A program made the translations under genes and the position numbers. DNA of 11,441 bases from positions 1 through 11,441 of the forward strand of contig CAYRFV010000182.1 of NCBI GenBank assembly GCA_964423545.1. The letters are read 5' to 3'. The notes under the pieces were generated by a model. It worked only from the letters and a program-made list of their open reading frames with translations, had not been told where the DNA came from and searched no databases. How positions within the stretch are numbered: position 1 is the stretch's first letter; every line of letters starts with the position of its first letter. The stretch is from JALOOE01 sp964423545 (GTDB lineage Bacteria > Chloroflexota > Anaerolineae > CG2-30-64-16). Shown here piece after piece: positions 1-8,855 of this stretch.

Positions 1-460
1 GGTGCTTGACGTTGCGCAGCACTGCGCGCGGCTCGGTGGCGTCGACGCTGGTCACGATGATATCGCCGATGCCGAACACCCGCTCGCCGACCCCCTGCTG
101 CCAGTCCAGGTCCTTGATCCGCACCAGCTCGATGTTCTCGTAACCGCGGCCCACCAGGCCGGTGATGATGCGCACGCGCTGGCTGCTGATGATGTAATAC
201 TCGACCAACGACAGAAAGGGGCGGCCCTGCCACAGCACTTCCTCGTCCGCACCGACATCGCCCGGCTGGATGGCCTTCTGAAGTTGCGGCGGAAGTGCGT
301 TCTGCTCCAACTCATCGATCTGCTCCAGCATCTCCCGAGCGATGTTGTCGACCATCTTCTCCAAGTCGGCTTTCGGGATCGCCGAGACATTCACGCCGCT
401 GCTGGCGATCGCCTGCCAGATGCGCTGTGTCGTGGCCTGCTGGACCTGGTTCACGTCCAT
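1..460 (-). CDS. Bacterial PH-domain protein (bPH_2/DUF304 type), 3' end beyond the window
   Basis: This gene starts at ATG 460-458 and runs off the left edge after 153 codons, so its C-terminus is missing. Residues 1-65 are polar and helical, with the stretch KADLEKMVDNIAREMLEQID. From about residue 73 (EEVLWQGRPFLSLVEYYIIS) to the edge (TEPRAVLRNVKH) the pattern is that of the bacterial PH-like fold in the bPH_2 (DUF304) family. These are small beta-barrel domains, often membrane-linked or scaffolding, with no catalytic activity expected. No membrane segment is visible in the part present. The start lies 4 nt after the stop of the upstream PPK2 gene, and its ribosome-binding site AAGAGG (473-468) overlaps the last codons of that gene, so the two are probably translationally coupled. 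The fold assignment rests on sequence pattern only. The role in the polyphosphate operon is unknown. Confidence 0.8.
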   Translation of the reverse strand, partial: MDVNQVQQATTQRIWQAIASSGVNVSAIPKADLEKMVDNIAREMLEQIDELEQNALPPQLQKAIQPGDVGADEEVLWQGRPFLSLVEYYIISSQRVRIITGLVGRGYENIELVRIKDLDWQQGVGERVFGIGDIIVTSVDATEPRAVLRNVKH

Positions 461-464
461 GATG

Positions 465-1334
465 TTACCTCTTGGTTTTCTTACTCTTTTCCGAGCCAGT
501 CTCACTGTTTGCCGGGTCGGTGGCAGCGCCGGCGGCCGGTCGCCCCTTGGCCGTCCCGGACTTGTCCTTCGCCGGCTTCTGTTTGCTCCTCTCCGGCGCC
601 ACCGACAAGATATCGGGCACAAAATCGAGCTCGCGACTCAACATATCCACCACGGTCTTGAGCACCTTGACGCGCGCCCAGGCCTTATCGGTGCCCTCAA
701 CGATCGTCCAGGGCGCGGTGACGGTGCTTGTCTTGAGCAGCATCTCTTCTACGGCGGTCTCGTACAGATCCCACTTCTCGCGATTGCGCCAATCCTCGGC
801 GGTGAGCTTCCAGGCCTTGTAGGGAGTACTCTCGCGTTCCCGGAAGCGGCGCAACTGCTCGTCTTTGCTGATATGCACCCAGAACTTGAATATGACCGTC
901 CCGAAGTCGACGAGCTGACGCTCGAACTGGTTGATCTCCCGGTAGGCGCGCTTCCACTCGGCCTCCGTACAGAAACCCTCGATGCGCTCGACCATCACCC
1001 GTCCGTACCAGCTCCGATCGAAGACGGCAATCTGCCCGCGCTCCGGCAGCCGCCGCCAGAAGCGGTACAGGTAGTGATGCGTCCTGTCCTCGCCTGCGGG
1101 CGCCGCAATCGGATAGACGACGTAGCCGCGCGGATCCAGCCGCTCGGTGAGGCGCTTGATCGCGCCGCCCTTACCTGCGGCATCCCACCCTTCGAAGACG
1201 ATCGCCACCGGCCGCTTCTGCACGTAGACCTGGTAGGCCAATTGGCTCAACGCCACCTGGAAGCGGATGAGCTGCTCTTCATACTGTTCGCGCGTCAGCG
1301 CCTGGTTGAGGTTGACCTGGGAGAGGATCGACAT
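465..1334 (-). CDS. PPK2-family polyphosphate kinase (second of two), Lys-rich C-terminal tail
   Basis: This 289-residue PPK2-family protein catalyses phosphoryl transfer between inorganic polyphosphate and nucleotides in the cytoplasm. Walker A is GWDAAGKG at residues 49-56, with the usual Glu before it (E48). The lid/Walker B region is FDRSWYGR at 105-112. RLDPRGY (65-71) and FWVHIS (around 151-156) are also typical. EGWDAAGKG, rather than EGRDAAGKG, resembles the AMP-using (class II) or class III enzymes more than the ADP-using class I; substrate specificity is an inference. The core ends near residue 243. About 46 residues of Lys/Ala/Ser/Glu-rich, probably disordered tail follow, ending KSKKTKR. 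The start is well fixed by AGGAGG at 1345-1340, 5 nt before ATG. It follows the other PPK2 gene after 99 nt, in which nothing else was seen, and precedes the PH-domain gene by 4 nt. Confidence 0.93.
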   Translation of the reverse strand: MSILSQVNLNQALTREQYEEQLIRFQVALSQLAYQVYVQKRPVAIVFEGWDAAGKGGAIKRLTERLDPRGYVVYPIAAPAGEDRTHHYLYRFWRRLPERGQIAVFDRSWYGRVMVERIEGFCTEAEWKRAYREINQFERQLVDFGTVIFKFWVHISKDEQLRRFRERESTPYKAWKLTAEDWRNREKWDLYETAVEEMLLKTSTVTAPWTIVEGTDKAWARVKVLKTVVDMLSRELDFVPDILSVAPERSKQKPAKDKSGTAKGRPAAGAATDPANSETGSEKSKKTKR

Positions 1335-1433
1335 GAGGACCTCCTGACGGATTGGCGCGCTGCGAACGGGAGATGCGCTATCCCACGGACCCCTGCTTCG
1401 CGCATGCGCCGCACCACGGTTGCACTGCCTGGT

Positions 1434-2237
1434 CTATGCGCTCTTGCGCTCGTAGGCCGGCCCGGCCTGCTCCGCAGCCGCCCTGGCGGTCATCGCCTCA
1501 GCGCTCAGGGACGCGGTGTCGACCCCGCGCGCCCGCAGGCTGCGATCGAACGCATCGACGAGGGTGCGCATCACCTTCCACTGCGTGTGCCGCTGATCCG
1601 TGGCTTCGACGATGGTCCAGGGCGCCCACTCGGTCTCAGTGCGCTCCAGCATCTCTTCAGCCGCTTGGAGATACTCATCGTACTTGCGATGATGGTCCCA
1701 GTCTTCAGGCTGGACGTGCCAGGCCTGCAGCGGGTCTTTCTCAAGCGCGCGGAACCGCCGGCGCTGCTCCTCGCGGCTGATGTGCAGCCAGAACTTCACG
1801 ATCAGGTGGCCATCCTCCGCCAGCATCTGCTCGAAATCCACGACGTCGCGATACGCCTTCTGCCACTCCTGCTCCGGGATCAACTTCTCGACGCGCTCCA
1901 CCAGCACGCGACCGTACCAGCTCCGGTCGAAGATCGCAATCTCACCCCGGTTGGGGAGCTTCAACCAGAAGCGCCAAAGCCAGGGGTGATTCTGCTCATG
2001 GGTGCGCGCTGCCCGGATCGGCCAGACACGAAAGCCGCGCGGATCGAGCCGCTGGGTCAGCATATTGATGGTCGTGCCCTTGCCGGCAGCATCCCACCCC
2101 TCGAACAGAATGATGGTGGGCATGCCCGCCTCGAAGCCGGCGCGCTCCAGATCGTAGAGCTGGCGCTGCAATGCGGGGCGCAGCTCCTTCCAATCGTCCT
2201 TGGGAAGTTCTTTGGTCAGATCGATCTTCTCGAGCAT
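1434..2237 (-). CDS. PPK2-family polyphosphate kinase (first of two)
   Basis: This 267-residue PPK2-family enzyme makes or uses nucleotides with polyphosphate as phosphate donor or acceptor. Walker A is GWDAAGKG at 47-54 after E46, the lid/Walker B segment is FDRSWYGR at 103-110, RLDPRGF lies at 63-69, and FWLHISREE is at 149-157. All signature residues are present, so it should be active. The open frame extends upstream into the end of the CYTH/CHAD gene. The start at 2237 is preferred because homology begins with MLEKIDLTKEL and AAAGGG (2251-2246) stands 8 nt upstream. The gap to the CYTH/CHAD stop is 32 nt, consistent with one transcript. Together with the next gene it forms a split counterpart of the two-PPK2-domain polyphosphate:AMP phosphotransferases, where one domain is often catalytically dead. 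Here both copies look intact. Nucleotide specificity cannot be settled by eye. Confidence 0.93.
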   Translation of the reverse strand: MLEKIDLTKELPKDDWKELRPALQRQLYDLERAGFEAGMPTIILFEGWDAAGKGTTINMLTQRLDPRGFRVWPIRAARTHEQNHPWLWRFWLKLPNRGEIAIFDRSWYGRVLVERVEKLIPEQEWQKAYRDVVDFEQMLAEDGHLIVKFWLHISREEQRRRFRALEKDPLQAWHVQPEDWDHHRKYDEYLQAAEEMLERTETEWAPWTIVEATDQRHTQWKVMRTLVDAFDRSLRARGVDTASLSAEAMTARAAAEQAGPAYERKSA

Positions 2238-2245
2238 GATCGCAA

Positions 2246-2251
2246 CCCTTT
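2246..2251 (-). promoter_or_regulatory. Ribosome-binding site fixing the first PPK2 start
   Basis: AAAGGG on the minus strand ends 8 nt before ATG 2237-2235, inside the 32-nt gap after the CYTH/CHAD stop. It supports this start over upstream in-frame ATGs that lie inside the previous gene. Confidence 0.6.
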
Positions 2252-2269
2252 CGTGTCCAACGCGGAACG

Positions 2270-4945
2270 TCAGAGCACAGCGACCGCAAGCGCCAACCTG
2301 CGCCGGAATTCCAGGCCGAGCAGAGCGGCCCACGGGTCGGGAAACGCTGCCACCAGCTCGGCCTGGCGCGCACGCTGGGACTCCAGATAAGCTTCCACTC
2401 CCCCCAGGGGCGGCTCCGCCGTTCGCTTGCGCGCCACCTTGCGCTGCTCGCGCAGGAATTCGGTCAGCAGTGTCTCGGCCACATGCGCATCTTGCAGCTC
2501 GCCAAGCAGATCCTGCATGGCGGTGACCTGGCGGATCAGCGCAGGGGCCTCGTCGCCCAACAGATCGCGGAAGAACTCCAGGGCATAGCGCAGTCCCTTG
2601 CATTCGATGCGCAGCGCATGATAGCTGAGCAGGGCCGCACTGTTTCCCGCCGGACCGGGCAACACCGGCTCGTACGCCCGCACCGATTCGTAGCGGGTCA
2701 GGATCAAGCGCGGCGCAACATGCCGCACCTGATACGGCGACGGCAGATCCGCTGGGAGCGGCAGCGCGCCCGCGCCGGGCATGGTCAGAAAGGCATTGAA
2801 GTCGGCCACGAACTCGCGATAGGCCGCGCTGTCCAGGTGGTCGAGCATCTGCCGTCGCGCCACGTCGCGACCGGTCGCCCAGTGCGCCAGCAGCGGATCG
2901 AGCGAACCGGCGCCCTCCGGTGGCAGGCTTGCGGCGTAGGCCCGCGCCTTGTCCATCAACACATCCAGATCGCGCACTGCGCCCAGCGTACGGCCGGCCC
3001 GGCGCAGTCCTTTGCCGAACGGTTTGATCGATCGCGGATCAAAGTGAGGCGCAAACAGCGCAAACGCGGCGCGCATGCGCCGGGTTGCCACCCGCATGTC
3101 GTGAAGCGCCTCCGGATCTTCCCCCAAGCGCGTGCCGGCCTCGTTCGCCAACATCCGGGTAAAATGCAGATAAATGATCTTGCGGCCGGCTTCGCTCATC
3201 GGATCGACGGCGACCACCGGCGGCATCTCGACCACCGGCGGCGCAGCCGGCACGGATGAAACGACCGGCCGCGGCGCACGCTTCGCCTCTCTGCGTCCCT
3301 GTTTACCCATCTCATCCCCTGTTTGGGCTGCCGCAGCTTCGGGGGAGGGCCGGGGTGCGGCAAAAACCAGCTCCTGTTTGAAGGTCTGGCGCCAGAGATC
3401 GGCCTGGCTCTGGGCCTGGGCGGCGTCCAGCTCCGCGGCCGGTCCGGTCACTGAAATCACACAGGAGTCAGCATCCTCATCCTCGAAGGCGAGGAGTGCA
3501 CTCGTCTGCGTTCGAGAGAAATCCAGCGCTTCGGCCAGCCGCACGAGCGCAGCCAGCGGCACGACGTAGCTGCGCGCCTTCTCATCCAGCGCGGCCAGGG
3601 CCGACTCGCGCTCGACGCGCACTTTGCCGCCACTGAACGCGACAATGCAGGCCAGCGTGAGCCGTTCCGTCGTGCTGACCCCGCGGATCGGCCGCGCCAG
3701 GATGAGATCGCGGCCCGCCTGGTGCGGGTGCGCGGCATCGACCGCCCCGCCGACGGTGGTGAGCATGGCGGCCCAACGGAGCAATCGGCGACACCTTTTC
3801 GGCAGCCTGTGGACGCGCTTCAGGGCGTCGAAGAGCAGGCGCGCCTGGTCTGCCACGAAGCGCGCATGCGCGAGGTCGACGCCGTAATGGCGGCATAGCT
3901 CGGCGATGCTGAGCAATTCGGAAGGAGGTGCGACAGGTCGGTGCGCGGCAGCGCCTTGGGGCACGGCCGCGCCTCGGGGCACGGCCGCGCCAGGCTCACG
4001 TTGGCCCTTTTCTGACCCAGCGGCCTTCGGAGGCAGCGCACGGTGCGGCGCACCGCTTGGCGCCGCGCGCGCTGCCGGTGTCTCACCTTCAGCGCCGCCG
4101 TCCAGGATGCCGAGCCGGCGGCCACGAAACTCGCGCACCCAATGGCGCACCCGACCAGCGGAGAGCCGACTGCGCGCGACGACAGCCGCAGGGGGCAGAC
4201 CGTCGGCCTTGCCCAGCACGGCCGCAGCGCGCTGGGCATAGGGCGAGCCAGCATCTGCGGCATGCGCTTCGAGAATCCGGCGTTCTTCGGGGGTAAGCGA
4301 CAGCGCGGAAGCCGCCGGGTGACCGCGCAGAAACGTCAGCGCCCGCTCGAACTTGGAGCGCGGCTCCGGCGTCAGGCGCCAGGCGGTGCCCAGATCGGCC
4401 GCAATGCTCGCCAGGTCTGTCTCCGTCCCGGCAGGCGCCAGCTCCACCTCCAGCTCGTAATAGGCGGATCGGGCCGTGTGTGGCCGGTCCTGCAGATCGA
4501 GCTGGACGTGATCGAGGCTGAGCTGCGCGACGCGGCGGTCGCCGTCGAGCAGGTCGGCGCGCGTCCGGCGCTGCTCCAGGGAAAAGAGCGGTTCGAGCGG
4601 CGCGCCGGCGGCCAGCCCGACCGCCAGGGTGCGCGCGGCGCTGGCGGGCCAGCCGCCCGGATCGGGCAGCCATTCGGGCAGGTTCACTTCCTCTTCGGCG
4701 CGGCGATGCACCGCGCCCTGGCTGCCGCCGATCCCCTTGAGCGTCACGAGCAGCGCATCCCCCTCCGAGCGCAGCCGGCAGGCATAGCCCGCGGCCAGCA
4801 GGCGACCGTCTGCGGTGTCGAAGTAGCGATCCGCCACCTGCGCCACACCCGCGGGAGCCAACGCGTAGCCCGCCAGCATGCGGAGTCGCGCCAACTCCCG
4901 ATAGACCGCACGGCTCGGAACAGCAAACTTGGCTTCGATCTCCAT
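2270..4945 (-). CDS. CYTH / HTH / Ppx-like HD / CHAD multidomain protein
   Basis: This 891-residue soluble protein has four recognisable parts. Residues 1-205 are a CYTH (triphosphate tunnel) domain with the hallmark E2-x-E4-x-K6, then DRYFDTAD (39-46), CRLR (56-59) and YYELEVEL (162-169). Residues 217-282 read like the homeodomain-like helix-turn-helix of IS630-type transposases (LTPEERRILEA, then DGLPPAAVVARSRLSAGRVRHW). Residues 283-340 are an Ala/Pro/Gly linker. Residues 341-530 match the C-terminal HD-type domain of Ppx/GppA exopolyphosphatases (ELCRHYGVDLAHARFVADQA; VRLAEALDFSR), but the HD dyad is missing. After a second linker, 583-870 form a CHAD domain (ALHDMRVATRRMRA at 613-626; HALRIECKGLRYALEFF at 776-792). 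CYTH and CHAD families bind triphosphate or polyphosphate, which suggests a polyphosphate-binding scaffold or sensor for the two PPK2 enzymes downstream. GAGG 6 nt before ATG supports the start. Domain calls are by eye: firm for CYTH and CHAD, good for the HD-like part, moderate for HTH. Confidence 0.92.
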   Translation of the reverse strand: MEIEAKFAVPSRAVYRELARLRMLAGYALAPAGVAQVADRYFDTADGRLLAAGYACRLRSEGDALLVTLKGIGGSQGAVHRRAEEEVNLPEWLPDPGGWPASAARTLAVGLAAGAPLEPLFSLEQRRTRADLLDGDRRVAQLSLDHVQLDLQDRPHTARSAYYELEVELAPAGTETDLASIAADLGTAWRLTPEPRSKFERALTFLRGHPAASALSLTPEERRILEAHAADAGSPYAQRAAAVLGKADGLPPAAVVARSRLSAGRVRHWVREFRGRRLGILDGGAEGETPAARAAPSGAPHRALPPKAAGSEKGQREPGAAVPRGAAVPQGAAAHRPVAPPSELLSIAELCRHYGVDLAHARFVADQARLLFDALKRVHRLPKRCRRLLRWAAMLTTVGGAVDAAHPHQAGRDLILARPIRGVSTTERLTLACIVAFSGGKVRVERESALAALDEKARSYVVPLAALVRLAEALDFSRTQTSALLAFEDEDADSCVISVTGPAAELDAAQAQSQADLWRQTFKQELVFAAPRPSPEAAAAQTGDEMGKQGRREAKRAPRPVVSSVPAAPPVVEMPPVVAVDPMSEAGRKIIYLHFTRMLANEAGTRLGEDPEALHDMRVATRRMRAAFALFAPHFDPRSIKPFGKGLRRAGRTLGAVRDLDVLMDKARAYAASLPPEGAGSLDPLLAHWATGRDVARRQMLDHLDSAAYREFVADFNAFLTMPGAGALPLPADLPSPYQVRHVAPRLILTRYESVRAYEPVLPGPAGNSAALLSYHALRIECKGLRYALEFFRDLLGDEAPALIRQVTAMQDLLGELQDAHVAETLLTEFLREQRKVARKRTAEPPLGGVEAYLESQRARQAELVAAFPDPWAALLGLEFRRRLALAVAVL
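3951..3991. repeat. 18-bp tandem repeat in the CYTH/CHAD gene linker
   Basis: Two nearly identical 18-bp units (3951-3968 and 3969-3986, one T/C difference) are followed by 5 bp of a third. They encode the hexapeptide repeats AVPRGA and AVPQGA in the linker between the HTH and the HD-like domain. This looks like slippage growth of a disordered linker. Confidence 0.8.
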
Positions 4946-4993
4946 GGCTGACCTCGTCAGAAAGCACTGGATCGGACGGTGAGACCGCGCAAT

Positions 4994-5002
4994 TATAACA
5001 CA
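4994..5002 (-). promoter_or_regulatory. Extended -10 promoter of the polyphosphate operon
   Basis: On the minus strand the sequence reads TGTTATAAT: a perfect TATAAT (4999-4994) preceded by TG at 5002-5001, an extended -10 element. The hexamer 17 nt upstream (CTCTGC) is a poor -35, as is usual for extended -10 promoters. Transcription would begin near 4987, giving a leader of about 42 nt before the CYTH/CHAD start at 4945. It sits in the 138-nt gap after the small membrane-protein gene and would drive all four polyphosphate-operon genes. Confidence 0.7.
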
Positions 5003-5011
5003 GGCTGTGCA
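5001..5011. promoter_or_regulatory. 11-bp palindrome touching the -10 element (possible operator)
   Basis: CACAG-G-CTGTG is a perfect 5-bp inverted repeat with one central base. It abuts the -10 hexamer and overlaps the TG of the extended -10. A regulator bound here would block RNA polymerase. A match this short is expected by chance in roughly one such gap in ten, so it is only a candidate. Confidence 0.3.
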
Positions 5012-5083
5012 GGGGCAGAGACGGCCAGCGGCGAACCGGGCCGCCTCGGCGGAGACGGTCAGCGATCCGCCTTTGCGCCTCAG

Positions 5084-5434
5084 TTACTTCGCGTCGGCCA
5101 GACCCGGCTGTTCGCGGACATCGGCGCGGCGCAGCCACACCTCCACACCCAACGCCGCGGCCAGGCTGCTGGCCAGCTGCTCGACCTCCTGCGCCTGCTG
5201 CTGGTAGTCCGCCGGCCGCAATCCCTGGTCGCCGATGCGCCGTATGAGCCGGTCATTGACGCGCAACTGGAGCTCCTCGTGCCCGTCCTTGAAGCCGGCC
5301 AACCGCACCACCGCCACGCTCGGCGCCGACCGTGGGCCGCCCGGCTTGCCGCCGAACGCGCCGGTGGCGATGCCTGCAACCAGCACAATCACGAGCAGCA
5401 CGAGGCCCAACGCCACCGCTTCGATCACAGCCAT
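5084..5434 (-). CDS. Small single-pass membrane protein of unknown function
   Basis: I do not recognise this 116-residue protein. Residues 4-26 are one strongly hydrophobic segment (AVALGLVLLVIVLVAGIATG) with no cleavage site typical of a signal peptide, so it is probably a membrane anchor. A Gly/Pro-rich hinge follows at 28-38, then a soluble domain of about 75 residues with alternating hydrophobic residues (VAVVRLAGF) and a helical stretch (YQQQAQEVEQLASSLAAALG). No Cys or His cluster suggests a metal site. A strong ribosome-binding site, AGGAGG (5444-5439), lies 4 nt before ATG, and the gene begins 33 nt after the gyrA-like stop, so it is most likely cotranscribed with it. A real gene is supported by the ribosome-binding site, spacing and plausible topology. 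Confidence 0.75.
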   Translation of the reverse strand: MAVIEAVALGLVLLVIVLVAGIATGAFGGKPGGPRSAPSVAVVRLAGFKDGHEELQLRVNDRLIRRIGDQGLRPADYQQQAQEVEQLASSLAAALGVEVWLRRADVREQPGLADAK

Positions 5435-5467
5435 CTTGCCTCCTCGCCGATCGCCTTCAGCCCGCGG

Positions 5468-8755
<3,288 letters not shown>

Positions 8756-8787
8756 ACGTTTTCCTTATTCGAGAAAGGGTATGGGCC

Positions 8788-8816
8788 ATTTTACCATCAG
8801 GAGGCAAATCTGTGAA
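8788..8816 (-). promoter_or_regulatory. Promoter of the gyrA-like gene
   Basis: On the minus strand TTCACA (8816-8811, five of six matches to the -35 consensus) is followed by a 17-nt spacer and TAAAAT (8793-8788, five of six). TG one base before the -10 hexamer (TGGTAAAAT) makes it an extended -10 as well. Transcription should start near 8781, leaving a leader of about 25 nt. It lies in the 100-nt gap after the uvrB stop, so the gyrA-like gene has its own promoter. Confidence 0.75.
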
Positions 8817-8855
8817 GGAGCACGACCCAGGGGTCCCCCAATCACGCGGCACTCG

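Noticed and set aside
342..2390. Long plus-strand open frame opposite the two PPK2 genes
   Set aside because: It is an antisense shadow. It covers two real genes and shows an internal duplication only because the PPK2 genes opposite it are related.
2238..2603. N-terminal extension of the first PPK2 back to 2603
   Set aside because: The extra 122 residues are Arg/Ala/Gly-rich and overlap the CHAD coding sequence in another frame. PPK2 homology and a ribosome-binding site place the start at 2237.
5015..5075. GC-rich inverted repeats downstream of the small membrane protein gene (for example GGCGGA-n12-TCCGCC)
   Set aside because: The stems are short, no T-tract follows, and such pairings are common in DNA of this composition.
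8823..8834. GACCC-AG-GGGTC hairpin after uvrB as a terminator
   Set aside because: The stem is 5 bp with a 2-nt loop and there is no run of T after it in the uvrB direction.
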